From NCBI GenBank assembly GCA_937975765.1, contig CALJUR010000091.1, positions 8,588-72,587 of the forward strand: a stretch of 64,000 nt of DNA, in the 5' to 3' direction. Each line of letters opens with the position of its first letter. Position 1 is the stretch's first letter. This stretch comes from an uncultured Myxococcales bacterium. GTDB taxonomy: Bacteria > Myxococcota_A > UBA9042 > DTJE01. A program made the position numbers and the translations under genes. This document shows positions 33,801 through 41,246 of this stretch, piece after piece. Below the pieces are notes generated by a model, which saw only the letters and a list, made by a program, of their open reading frames with translations, was not told the origin of the DNA and searched no databases.

Positions 33801-33935
33801 TCCGACGTCCAGCGGCCCCTGGCCACCGTGATCGTGTGGGGCCTGCTCAGTTCGACGGTGCTGACGCTGTTCGTCGTCCCGGTCCTTTACGGGGCCCTGG
33901 CCCCGAACGTCTCCAGGTTGAAGGAGGACGCATGA
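30801..33935 (+). CDS. Heavy-metal-type RND efflux pump (CzcA/CusA family)
   Basis: 1044-residue inner-membrane pump with twelve predicted helices and two large periplasmic loops. The fourth helix carries the HME signature D394, D400, E407 (GAIDFGIIVDGAVIIGEN), the spacing of the proton-relay triad D402/D408/E415 in CzcA, so monovalent or divalent metal cation export driven by protons is indicated. Other family landmarks are PIDAYPDIASQSVWVVTPYPGRAPEEVERRV at the N terminus and MHMNVSTGVGFAALFGIAIMDGVLMV in the second half. Metal choice (Cu/Ag versus Zn/Co/Cd) is unclear because the CusA methionine relay was not recognised. A G8 tract lies at 33065-33072. ATGA overlaps tie it to both neighbours. 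Confidence 0.94.
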   Translation: MIGRLVESAIRHRWLVVIACLGISLAGILSFQRLPIDAYPDIASQSVWVVTPYPGRAPEEVERRVTIPIEIAMRNVPKVETVRSQTIFGLSLVQLLFEEGTETYWARQRVQERLQGLELPDGAVPDLAPITSPCGEILRYELVSDGTVDLMERRTINEWVVIPRLLRVAGVADVSNFGGLAKQYAVTFHPARLEQYGLTLEDLVAAIQANNASSGGSMLQRGSMSLVIRGSGLIETAGQIGNIFVKSIGGTPIYLKDVATVGPDAMTRSSIYSKDRSDESVEGIVLLRRGENPSRVLEGVKEAVEELNGSGLPAGVRIEPFYDRQHLVDETLHTVAHSVSLGITLVVLVLLLFLGRPSMAALVAATIPFSLLFALILMLATDIPIGLLSVGAIDFGIIVDGAVIIGENIARRLGEATVSGGLEGGPGEPSRTRQAGVVRVVLAASREVERPVFWSMLMVIAAYLPLLALTSIEGLLFRPMALTMVFALVGALLFALFVVPVLATFLFRQGYVEREGRASLVLRSLYERTLRRLLDRRGRVVAAVGGILAAVAILVVPRMGLEFLPYLDEGPVWIKANFPEGTSLEQTARYGRRIREVVSGFPEVDFVSAQVGRTEAWTEPFPPSRIEMMVGLRPAGEWTGARDKQALVEAIGEQLRNEFPTTRFVFTQPIIDMVTQDTNGTSANLAVQLSGPNPEVLWSLGRQVQDVLREVRGAEDVNIEQEGPQAQLQVVPDRLALARYDVRIEDVTRLIDVALGGEPVGTLYEGDRSFDIVVKLDREAVDSPQAIGRLLLHSGAGRPVPLAQVAGISIRDGQTLIARESGQRLVAARCDIVGRDSASFVREAQERFDAEVGPRVPPGYHVAWLGMFENLDRAYSHFRLLIPATVALIFLLLWATFRSFRGALLVLAGIPFACIGGILALYLRGMHMNVSTGVGFAALFGIAIMDGVLMVRGITVARLAGTGIREAIVQGALGRLRPILITAIVAIFGLLPASLATGLGSDVQRPLATVIVWGLLSSTVLTLFVVPVLYGALAPNVSRLKEDA

Positions 33936-35107
33936 ACGGGCTGGAACCGGCGCGAAGGGGACCGGGCCTGCGGGTGACGGCGCTGGCCGCGTTCACGTGG
34001 ACCTGCCTGGCGGCCTGCTCGACCGGCGCTGGGACGGGGGACGTCCCGGGCGACCTCGGGGGATCGGACGCGTCGGATATCGATCCGGCGTGCGTCCCCT
34101 CCTGCCAGGGGAAAACCTGCGGGTTCGACGGGTGCGGGGGGACCTGCGGGACGTGCCAGGGGGGGACCGTGTGCAATGGCGCCTCGTGCATCGAGGACCC
34201 CTGCCCGGCCGGGTTCGCCCTGGTTCCGGCCGCGACCTTCACGGCCGGGTCCCCTGCCTCCGAGCCGGGCCGCGAGGCCGGCGGCGGCGACGAGACGGCG
34301 CACGTCGTGCAGGTCTCCCGCGCCTTCTGCATGGGCACGACCGAGGTGACCCAAGGGGAGTGGACCCGGGTGACCGGCAGGAACCCGGCGTACTTCGCAG
34401 GATGCGGCGAGAACTGCCCCGTGGAGGGGATCAACTGGTACGACGCCATCGCGTTCTGCAACGCGCTCTCCACGCAGGAGGGCCTGACCCCCTGCTACCA
34501 GGTCGGGGGTGAGAGCGGCACCTTCGGCGGCGGATGCGTGAAGGGCCAAGTCCAGTGCTCGGGCGATTTCCGGTACGAGTCGGTCGCCTGGACGGGGACC
34601 GGGTGCACGGGATACCGGCTGCCGACGGAGGCCGAGTGGGAACTGGCCGCCAGGGCCGGGACGATGTCCGCGACGGGCGAAGGCACGGTGGACGGGGACC
34701 ACCTGGACTGCCAGTCCCCGAATCCCGTGCTGGACGGGGTGGCGTGGTACTGCGGGAACGCCGACGCCTCCTACCCCGACGCCTACGACTGCGCGGCCTG
34801 GAGCCCCCTTCCCCGCTGCGGGCCCCAGCCCGTCGGAGGCAAGGGGCCGAACGCGCTGGGGCTGCACGACATGCTGGGCAACGTCTTCGAGTTCTGCTGG
34901 GACTGGTACTCGGACTACGCGGACCAGGAGGTCGTCGATCCGGCCGGTCCCGCCACCGGGTACAACCGCGTGATGCGGGGCGGCGCCTGGGACAGCAGCG
35001 CCCGGTTCGTGCGGTTCGCCGCGCGGGTCGGGATGAACCCCGGGGACCGCGGGGACGCCGGCCTTCGCCTGGTCCGGGCGCCGGCCGCCGGAGGAGGCGC
35101 GCGATGA
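33932..35107 (+). CDS. SUMF1/formylglycine-generating-enzyme-like lipoprotein lacking the catalytic cysteine pair
   Basis: 391-residue lipoprotein. The signal peptide ends with lipobox LAAC (C29). A Cys-rich spacer (C54-C86: ACVPSCQGKTCGFDGCGG, TCGTCQGGTVC) of the same type as in the metallopeptidase at 22545 follows. The SUMF1 (FGE-sulfatase) fold occupies ~90-390: FCMGTTEVTQGEWTRVTG, EGINWYDAIAFCNALS, YRLPTEAEWELAARAG, LGLHDMLGNVFEFCWDWYSDY and YNRVMRGGAWDSSARFVRFAAR. In true FGE the last segment holds two copper-binding cysteines; here Asp/Ser/Val occupy that region, so oxidase activity is unlikely and a binding or structural role is more probable. ATGA overlaps join it to the RND gene and to the next lipoprotein. 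Confidence 0.88.
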   Translation: MNGLEPARRGPGLRVTALAAFTWTCLAACSTGAGTGDVPGDLGGSDASDIDPACVPSCQGKTCGFDGCGGTCGTCQGGTVCNGASCIEDPCPAGFALVPAATFTAGSPASEPGREAGGGDETAHVVQVSRAFCMGTTEVTQGEWTRVTGRNPAYFAGCGENCPVEGINWYDAIAFCNALSTQEGLTPCYQVGGESGTFGGGCVKGQVQCSGDFRYESVAWTGTGCTGYRLPTEAEWELAARAGTMSATGEGTVDGDHLDCQSPNPVLDGVAWYCGNADASYPDAYDCAAWSPLPRCGPQPVGGKGPNALGLHDMLGNVFEFCWDWYSDYADQEVVDPAGPATGYNRVMRGGAWDSSARFVRFAARVGMNPGDRGDAGLRLVRAPAAGGGAR

Positions 35108-36060
35108 AGATCCTTTCGACCGCGATGCTGCATGCCTCGATCCTCCTGGCGATCCTCGGCGCGGGATGCGGGGGCACCGGCGAACCGGGCGCCGACGTCC
35201 TGCCCTCCGACACGCCCCCGGACGAGTCCATGGTCGCCCGGGTCCCCTACCGCGTCCTGTGCTTCAACGTCATGTGCTCCGCCTGCGGCAGCCCGGCGGA
35301 CGAGCCCTGGGACGCCCGGGTGGCCCACTTCGGAGACCTGTTCGCCCGCCTCCAGCCCGACCTCGTCGGCCTGCAGGAACTGATCGTGGGGGACGAGGTG
35401 GACCAGGTGCTGGCGGTCGCGCCCGGCTTCGCCGCGTCGTACTTCCCCGGGAACGACGACTTCATCCCCTACCCGGACGCGGCCGTGCTGTATCGCACCG
35501 ACCGGTTCCAGGAAATCGAGACCGGGTGGTACTGGCTGAGCCCGACCCCGGACACGGCCGGCTCGCTGGGATTCTCGCCGGGCCAGATCCTGCCCCGCGT
35601 CGTGGCGTGGGTGCACCTGAAGGACCGCGTGCACGCGACCGACCTCTACTTCGCGACGACGCACTTCGACTCGACGCATCCCCAGCAGGAGAACTCGGCG
35701 CCCCTCGTGATCGAGAGGACCGCGCCCTGGGCCGCGAGGATGCCGGTCATCCAGACGGGGGACTTCAACACCGAGCCGCGGGACCCTGCCTTCCAGGTGC
35801 TGACCCGCGGCGTGGACGCCACGGGCTTCCGGTTCGAGGACGCGTTCGCGCTGGCCCCGGGCTGGCACGTGGAATCCGACGCCGAGCCGCCCCCGCCGTA
35901 CGACCCGACCAACCGGATCGACCACGTCCTGGTGGCCGGGGGCGACTGGACCGCGACCGACTGGTTCGTGGACCTGCACCGGTACGGGCCGGACCGCCGG
36001 TTCCCCTCGGATCACCGCGCGGTGATGGCCGTGCTGGAACTGGCCCTGCCGCCCCGGTAG
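35104..36060 (+). CDS. Endonuclease/exonuclease/phosphatase-family lipoprotein
   Basis: 318-residue exported protein with a signal peptide ending LGAGC22, a lipobox-like site. The catalytic EEP fold is intact by motif: LCFNVMCSA (Asn), DLVGLQELIV (metal-binding Glu), FATTHFDS (His), IQTGDFNTEPRD (Asp, Asn), RIDHVLV and PSDHRAVMAVL (Asp-His). The family hydrolyses phosphodiesters of nucleic acids, inositol phosphates or sphingomyelin using Mg2+. A lipid-anchored periplasmic or surface member could act on extracellular DNA or phospholipid. It overlaps the SUMF1-like gene by ATGA and is the last gene of the coupled pump chain. Confidence 0.9.
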   Translation: MKILSTAMLHASILLAILGAGCGGTGEPGADVLPSDTPPDESMVARVPYRVLCFNVMCSACGSPADEPWDARVAHFGDLFARLQPDLVGLQELIVGDEVDQVLAVAPGFAASYFPGNDDFIPYPDAAVLYRTDRFQEIETGWYWLSPTPDTAGSLGFSPGQILPRVVAWVHLKDRVHATDLYFATTHFDSTHPQQENSAPLVIERTAPWAARMPVIQTGDFNTEPRDPAFQVLTRGVDATGFRFEDAFALAPGWHVESDAEPPPPYDPTNRIDHVLVAGGDWTATDWFVDLHRYGPDRRFPSDHRAVMAVLELALPPR

Positions 36061-36102
36061 GAGGTCCCGGATTCCGGTGTTCGTGCCCGGGCCCGGTCGG
36101 GG

Positions 36103-36108
36103 TACACT
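36103..36108 (+). promoter_or_regulatory. Putative -10 box for the DUF2891-DUF1284 pair
   Basis: TACACT (four consensus matches) 28 bp before the ATG at 36136; a poor -35 (TTCGTG, 36080-36085) lies 17 bp upstream. The 75-bp gap after the EEP gene suggests a separate promoter. Confidence 0.3.
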
Positions 36109-36135
36109 GCACGGGTCGAACGGGAGGCGTTCCCG

Positions 36136-37260
36136 ATGCGATCCGCGACCGTCCTGCTGGTGGCTGCCCTGGCTTCCGTTTCCGTGCCGGCGTCCGCCGA
36201 ACCTGCACCCGTGCCCGTTGCGCCCCCGTATGCCGGGTCCGACGGCACGATGGACGCCGCCGGGGCGCGCCGGCTGGCCGGCCTGTCGCTGGCCTGCGTG
36301 GACCGCCCCTTCCCGAACAAGCCGGGGCACGTGATCGAGTTCGCCGGCCACCTGCGCCCGCCGAAGGTCCTCACCCCCGCCTTCCACGGCTGCTTCGACT
36401 GGCACTCCGCCGTGCACGGCCACTGGGCCCTGGCGCGGGTGCTGAAGGCGTTCCCGGGCCTGCCCGACGCCGCGCCGATCCGTGCCGCCCTGTCGCGGCA
36501 CCTTCGCCCGGACGTGCTGGCCCGCGAACGCGCCTTCTTCCAGGAGAAGCGCAACCGCACCTTCGAGCGCCCGTACGGCTGGGGCTGGTACCTGCGCCTG
36601 GCGGCCGAACTGCGCGCCTTCGACGACCCCGACGCGCGCCGCTGGTCCGCAGCGGTCGAACCCCTGGCGCGGGACTTCGCGGCGTCGATGGCCACCTACC
36701 TGGCCCGCCTGTCCTTCCCGATCCGCGAGGGCACGCACGCGAACACGGCCTTCGCGCTGACCCACGCGTGGGATTACGCGGTCGCGGCGGACGACGCCAC
36801 GCTGAAGGGCGCGATCGACGCGGCCGCCCGGCGCTTCTACCTCGCGGACCGGGCCTGCCCGCTGGCCTACGAGCCGTCCGGCGAGGATTTCCTGTCCCCG
36901 TGCCTGGCCGAGGCCGACCTGGTGCGGCGCGTGCTGCCGGCCGGCGAGTTCCGCGAGTGGCTGCGCGCCTTCCTGCCCTCGACGGGCGACGCGGCCGCCT
37001 TCCAACTGGAACCGCCCGAGGTGCGCGACCGCCAGGACCCGAGGATCGGGCACCTGATCGGCCTGGACTTCCACCGCGCGTGGTGCCTGCTGGGCATCGC
37101 GTCCGCCCTGCCCCCCGGGGATCCGCTGGCGGATCGGCTGCGGTCGCTGGCCGACGCCCACCGGTCCGCCGGCCTGAGCGACATGCAGGACAGCGGCTAC
37201 GGCGGCGAGCACTGGCTGGCGTCCTTCGCGCTGTACCTGCTGGCCGGGAGCGGGCGATGA
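36136..37260 (+). CDS. DUF2891 family secreted protein
   Basis: 374-residue protein with a cleavable signal peptide (MRSATVLLVAALASVSVPASA-EP). The mature part is helical and matches the DUF2891 pattern, with conserved aromatic/His segments: AFHGCFDWHSAVHGHWALARVLK, FERPYGWGWYLRLAAELRAF, REGTHANTAFALTHAWDYA, YEPSGEDFLSPCLAEADLVRRVL, and GLDFHRAWCLLGIASAL with the terminal YGGEHWLASFALYLL. The fold is probably an alpha/alpha toroid as in glycoside-processing enzymes, but no activity has been assigned to the family to my knowledge. It ends in ATGA overlap with the DUF1284 gene. Confidence 0.88.
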   Translation: MRSATVLLVAALASVSVPASAEPAPVPVAPPYAGSDGTMDAAGARRLAGLSLACVDRPFPNKPGHVIEFAGHLRPPKVLTPAFHGCFDWHSAVHGHWALARVLKAFPGLPDAAPIRAALSRHLRPDVLARERAFFQEKRNRTFERPYGWGWYLRLAAELRAFDDPDARRWSAAVEPLARDFAASMATYLARLSFPIREGTHANTAFALTHAWDYAVAADDATLKGAIDAAARRFYLADRACPLAYEPSGEDFLSPCLAEADLVRRVLPAGEFREWLRAFLPSTGDAAAFQLEPPEVRDRQDPRIGHLIGLDFHRAWCLLGIASALPPGDPLADRLRSLADAHRSAGLSDMQDSGYGGEHWLASFALYLLAGSGR

Positions 37261-37667
37261 GCGCCCCGATCCGGTTGCGGGGACACCACCTCGGATGCGT
37301 CCGGGGCTTCGCGGGCCACGGCTACGACCCGGCCTTCACGGACTGCCTGGCCGCGATCGCCTCGGCCCTTTCCGCCGACCCTGCGCACCCGGTCCTCGTC
37401 GTGGAAGGCGTGGACGACGTCTGCGCGCCCTGCCCCCACCGCGACGGCCCGCGCTGCGCCCGGGACCCCTCGGCCGACGCCGCCGTCCGCGCCCACGACG
37501 CCGCCTTCCTGCACGCGCTTTCCCTCGTCCCGGGCGACGTGGTGACCCCCGCCTCCGTCCGCGACCGCATCGAACGCTCGCCCGCCCTCCGCGAGGCTCT
37601 CCGGGACGCCTGCGCCGTCTGCCCCTGGACCGGCGTCTGCACGTTCTTCCGGGACGTCCTTGCCTGA
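37257..37667 (+). CDS. DUF1284 family protein (cysteine-rich, probable metal or Fe-S binding)
   Basis: 136-residue cytoplasmic protein. It begins with the family signature LRGHHLGCVRGFAGHGY and contains DDVCAPCPHRDGPRCARD and CAVCPWTGVCTFFRDV, seven cysteines that can hold a cluster or zinc. Members are common in anaerobes and methanogens, with no established function. Coupled to the DUF2891 gene by ATGA. Downstream DNA switches to mobile-element debris. Confidence 0.85.
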   Translation: MSAPIRLRGHHLGCVRGFAGHGYDPAFTDCLAAIASALSADPAHPVLVVEGVDDVCAPCPHRDGPRCARDPSADAAVRAHDAAFLHALSLVPGDVVTPASVRDRIERSPALREALRDACAVCPWTGVCTFFRDVLA

Positions 37668-37714
37668 TTCCCATGCATCCAGGAAACGTCGAGAGCGGTC
37701 GGTCCAAGCGGCAA

Positions 37715-37888
37715 TCAGGCGACTTTCTGCCGGAAGACCTCGACGTCGCGTTCGATCCGGCGGCCTTCCTGGTCCCGCATCGTTTCCAGGTCGTATCGCA
37801 TCTGCAGGTTCAGCCAGAACTCCGCCGACGACCCGAAGAACCGCGACAGCCGCAGCGCCGTGTCCGCGCTGATGCCGCGCTTTCCATG
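37715..37888 (-). pseudogene. Truncated HigA-family (XRE) antitoxin gene, N terminus lost
   Basis: The minus strand encodes an uninterrupted 57-residue tail ending at a TGA (37717-37715): HGKRGISADTALRLSRFF, then GSSAEFWLNLQMRYDLE and IERDVEVFRQKVA. This is the conserved C-terminal half of HigA antitoxins (VHGKRxITADTALRLxRFFGTSPEFWLNLQxxYDLE). The N-terminal helix-turn-helix, start codon and any HigB toxin gene are absent: similarity stops at about 37888, exactly where the IS91-type frame on the plus strand takes over. It is best read as a gene remnant cut by insertion or deletion. Confidence 0.8.
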
Positions 37889-38459
37889 GCTGCGAAATGC
37901 CTACGACGACGGACGCCTGGACCTCGCCGGAGCCGCCGAAGAACTCACGTCCCCGGACCGCTTCCGGAACTTCCTGTCCGGCCTGTATGCCAAGGACTGG
38001 CTGGTGTACCTGAAGCGGGCCTTCGCCGGGCCCGAGCACGTCATCGAGTATCTGGGCCGCTACACCCACCGCACCGGCATCTCGAATCATCGCCTCGTGT
38101 CGATGAACGCCGACGCCGTCCGCTTCCGCACGAAGGACGGGCGCGCGGAGGACCTGGCCCCGCAGGAATTCATCCGCCGTTTCCTGCTGCACGTCCTGCC
38201 GCCGCGCTTCGTGAAGATCCGGCACTGCGGCCTGCTCGCGCCCTCGAACGTCAACAGCCGACTCGTGGTGGCGCGGCGGCGGCTCGGAGCCGGCAAGCCC
38301 GCGCCCGCTGCGCCCCGCCCGGGCTGGCGCGAACTGATGCTCCGCCTGACCGGCGTGGACCCGATGCTCTGTCCCGCCTGCCGGTCACAACTCGTGCGCT
38401 ACCGTCTCCTGCCCGGCCTCGATCACCAGGCCACGCCACGCATCGAGGACTCGTCATGA
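37886..38459 (+). mobile_element. IS91-family transposase fragment (C-terminal half)
   Basis: About 190 residues remain of a usual ~380-400-residue Y2 HUH transposase: AYDDGRLDLAGAAEEL, then the diagnostic FLSGLYAKDWLVYLKRAF, GPEHVIEYLGRYTHRTGISNHRLV, FIRRFLLHVLPPRFVKIRHCG and the C-terminal zinc-finger-like VDPMLCPACRSQLVRYRLL, ending in TGA 38459. The N-terminal zinc finger, the upstream part of the catalytic domain and the left terminus are gone, replaced by the antitoxin remnant. The element cannot transpose on its own. No clear oriIS or terIS could be identified. Confidence 0.85.
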
Positions 38460-38995
38460 GAGGTGGAACCGGAACTCCGGGGTGCCAGGGCTTCCGATAT
38501 TGGCCGTCCCAGGCGGCACGGCATCCGTGCGTCCCGAGCACGCCCTGGCGGTCCCTCGCGACATGCAGGGAGGCCGGCAATCCCGGATCCAGTGCCGAAC
38601 ACGGCGGGGAGGCCGACGGAGCGACCACAGCGTCCCCGCCCGAAGTGGAGCGAGGGCCTGAACCGAGGCCGGAGCGTGAAGCCGCGACCCGCGCGGGCGG
38701 CGGTGGCGAGCATCTCCGGCCTCCGTGACAGAGCCCGTCGCGGTCGCGGCAGCTCCGGCGGAGGCGAAGGCCCCGCTCCACTCGGGAAGGGGCGGGGGGG
38801 GATCCGGAGCGGAGGCGGCCTCCCCGCCGGACCCCTTCCCCGGAGGACCGTTCGACGGGATCGGTTTCTCGACGGTCGCCATCCCGAGCGTGGTGCCCCT
38901 GACGAAAGTTCCCGGTCCCCGCCAGACCTTCCCGCCCAGCGCCTCCGACCGGATCCACCTCTCCCCGGCGGCCCTCCCCGCGACGCCCTTTCCCG
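38460..38995. other. Gene-poor spacer downstream of the IS91 fragment
   Basis: About 540 bp with no credible gene. Open frames on both strands (for example 38725-39021 plus) have low-complexity Gly/Pro/Ser products and no Shine-Dalgarno support. Base composition is less codon-like than in neighbours, consistent with decayed insertion or flanking sequence. I saw no tRNA, repeat array or recognisable insertion-sequence end. Confidence 0.6.
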
Positions 38996-39024
38996 TTGAC
39001 TTCGCGTGGCGATTCGGGTAAACG
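38996..39024 (+). promoter_or_regulatory. Putative sigma70 promoter of the EF-G-like gene
   Basis: TTGACT (38996-39001), 17-bp spacer, TAAACG (39019-39024), leaving an 89-bp leader before the ATG. Five consensus matches in the -35. Confidence 0.5.
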
Positions 39025-39112
39025 AAGTCGCTCGGCGCGCAAACCCCCGCCCGTTTCGGATCGGGATTGCCCCGAAGGCCCTGCGACCACGGACACTCAA
39101 GGGAAGGCACGA

Positions 39113-41188
39113 ATGAAGACGTACGAACCGGGTCAGATTCGCAACATCGGCCTGTACGGCCACCAGGGTACGGGCAAGACGACGGTGGCCGAGGCGCTGG
39201 CGTTCCTGGGCAAGGCCACGACCCGGCTGTGCAGCGTGGTCGAGGGCAACTCGAACTTCGATTTCGACGGCGAGGAGATCCGCCGCAAGTCCTCCATGTC
39301 CACGGCGGTCGGCTGGGCCGAGTGGGGGAAGAACCTCGTCAACATCATCGACAACCCCGGCGACTCCAACTTCGCCGCCGAGGCCGTCATGTCCCTGGTC
39401 GCCGCGGACCTGGGCGTCATCGTGGTCAGCGCGGTCGACGGCTTCCAGGTCGGCACCGAGAAGGCCTTCCAGATGCTGCAGGAGGCCGGCATCCCGATGG
39501 CGATCCTGGTGACCAAGGTCGACAAGGAGCGGTCCGACTTCCACAAGACCCTGGGCCAGTTGCAGGAAGCCCTGGGCGGCGCGGTCGTGCCGGTGGCGCT
39601 TCCCATCGGCGCCGAGGCCGCGTTCAGCGGCGTCGTGGACCTGGTCGGCATGGAGGCGCGGTCCTACGCCGGCGGCCCGAACGGCACGAAGGGATCGATC
39701 CCCGCGGACATGAACGACGCCGTCGCCTCCGCCCGCGAGGTGATGGTCGAGAAGCTCGCCGAGCAGGACGACGAGTTGATGATGAAGTACCTGGACGGCG
39801 GCGAACTGTCCAACGACGACCTGAAGGTCTGCCTGTCCAAGGGCCTGAAGACCGGCGGCGTGGTCCCCGTCCTGGTCGCGAACGCCGCGACCGGCGCCGG
39901 CATGGACCTGCTGCTGGACCTCGTGACGACGTACGGTCCGTCCCCGCTGGACCGCGCCAGCTACAAGACCGCGAGGGACGGCGCCGAAACCCCCGTGGTC
40001 GTCTCCCCGACCGGCGCGTTCCTGGGCTACGTCTTCAAGACGACGGTCGACATCCAGACCGGCAAGATCACGATCTTCCGCGTCGTGTCGGGCAGCGTCC
40101 CCGCCGACGGCTTCCTGAACGTCAACACCGGCGTGCGCGAGCGCTTCGGCGGCATCGGCAAGCTGCTGGGCAAGAAGTTCGACACCATCACGACGGCCGT
40201 CTGCGGCGACATCGTCGCGGTGGTCAAGCTGAAGGAGACCCGCACCGGCCAGACGCTGGCGGCCGACGGCAACCAGGGCGAACTGGCAACGATGCCCCTG
40301 CCGATGCCGTGCATCTCCTACGCGGTGAAGCCGAAGAGCCAGGGCGACGAGGACAAGGTGTCCGCGGCCGTCCAGAAACTGGTCGAGGAGGACGTGGGCC
40401 TGACCCTGTCCCGCGACGACGAGTCGAAGGAGTTCCTGCTGCACGGCCTGGGCCAGGGCCACATCCAGACCGCCGTCGACAAGCTGAAGCGCAAGTTCGG
40501 CGTCGACGTCGACATGAAACTGCCCCGCATCCCGTACCGCGAGACGATCCGCGGCAGCGTCAAGTTCGTCGAAGGCAAGCACAAGAAGCAGTCCGGCGGC
40601 CGCGGCCAGTTCGGCGTGTGCTACATCGATATGGAGCCGATGCCGCGCGGCGAGGGCTTCGTGTTCGAGGACGCGATCTTCGGCGGCAGCATCCCGCGCC
40701 AGTTCATCCCCGCCGTCGAGAAGGGCATCCGCGACTGCCTGAACAAGGGCGTCGTCGCCGGCTACCCGGTCGTGGACTTCAAGGTCCGCCTGGTGGACGG
40801 CAAGTACCACGACGTCGATTCCGACTCGCGGTCGTTCGAGATGGCCGGATCCCGCGGCTTCAAGGCGGCGTTCAAGCAGTGCCGCCCCGCAATCCTCGAG
40901 CCCGTCATGACCGTGACGATCGTCATCCCGGACGAGTGCCTGGGCGACATCATGGGCGACGTCTCGTCGCGCCGCGGTCGCATCCTGGGCACGGACGCGA
41001 AGGGCAAGAACCAGATCGTCAAGGCCGCCATCCCGATGTCCGAGGTCCTGACCTACGCGTCGGACCTGCGGTCGATGACTTCCGATCGCGGCACCTTCAC
41101 GATGGAAGTGGACCACTACGAGGAATTGCCGCAGAACCTGGCCGACAAGCTGATCCAGGAGGCCAAGCTGGAGGAAGAGGAGGAGTAG
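39113..41188 (+). CDS. Elongation factor G-like translational GTPase (EF-G paralogue)
   Basis: 691-residue cytoplasmic GTPase with the five-domain EF-G layout: G domain (~1-270), domain II (~300-385), III (~395-470), IV (~475-600, KQSGGRGQFGVCYIDMEP) and V (~605-680, ILEPVMTVTIVIPDECLGDIMGDVSSRRGRILG). The G1 loop is GHQGTGKTT and the G4 motif TKVDKE. The G3 motif reads DNPGD (80-84) where canonical EF-G/EF-Tu have DTPGH, so the catalytic switch-II histidine is replaced by Asp, and switch I lacks the RGITI motif. This places it with divergent EF-G2-type paralogues rather than the housekeeping factor. The tail is acidic (LEEEEE). Confidence 0.9.
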   Translation: MKTYEPGQIRNIGLYGHQGTGKTTVAEALAFLGKATTRLCSVVEGNSNFDFDGEEIRRKSSMSTAVGWAEWGKNLVNIIDNPGDSNFAAEAVMSLVAADLGVIVVSAVDGFQVGTEKAFQMLQEAGIPMAILVTKVDKERSDFHKTLGQLQEALGGAVVPVALPIGAEAAFSGVVDLVGMEARSYAGGPNGTKGSIPADMNDAVASAREVMVEKLAEQDDELMMKYLDGGELSNDDLKVCLSKGLKTGGVVPVLVANAATGAGMDLLLDLVTTYGPSPLDRASYKTARDGAETPVVVSPTGAFLGYVFKTTVDIQTGKITIFRVVSGSVPADGFLNVNTGVRERFGGIGKLLGKKFDTITTAVCGDIVAVVKLKETRTGQTLAADGNQGELATMPLPMPCISYAVKPKSQGDEDKVSAAVQKLVEEDVGLTLSRDDESKEFLLHGLGQGHIQTAVDKLKRKFGVDVDMKLPRIPYRETIRGSVKFVEGKHKKQSGGRGQFGVCYIDMEPMPRGEGFVFEDAIFGGSIPRQFIPAVEKGIRDCLNKGVVAGYPVVDFKVRLVDGKYHDVDSDSRSFEMAGSRGFKAAFKQCRPAILEPVMTVTIVIPDECLGDIMGDVSSRRGRILGTDAKGKNQIVKAAIPMSEVLTYASDLRSMTSDRGTFTMEVDHYEELPQNLADKLIQEAKLEEEEE

Positions 41189-41212
41189 CCTTCCCTCCAC
41201 CGCGACCCGGGC

Positions 41213-41218
41213 TACAAT
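41213..41218 (+). promoter_or_regulatory. Putative -10 box upstream of the 435-residue gene
   Basis: TACAAT (5 of 6) 28 bp before the GTG at 41247 in the short gap after the EF-G-like gene. No clear -35. Confidence 0.4.
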
Positions 41219-41246
41219 CGGTCCCGTCAGGCCCGGAGGCTTCATC

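Noticed and set aside
33932..35107. Active formylglycine-generating enzyme
   Set aside because: The two cysteines needed for copper binding and catalysis are not in the expected segment, and no sulfatase gene is nearby.
38725..39021. A 98-residue open frame downstream of the IS91 fragment
   Set aside because: Product is low-complexity Pro/Ala/Gly, no Shine-Dalgarno sequence, and it overlaps the promoter of the EF-G-like gene.
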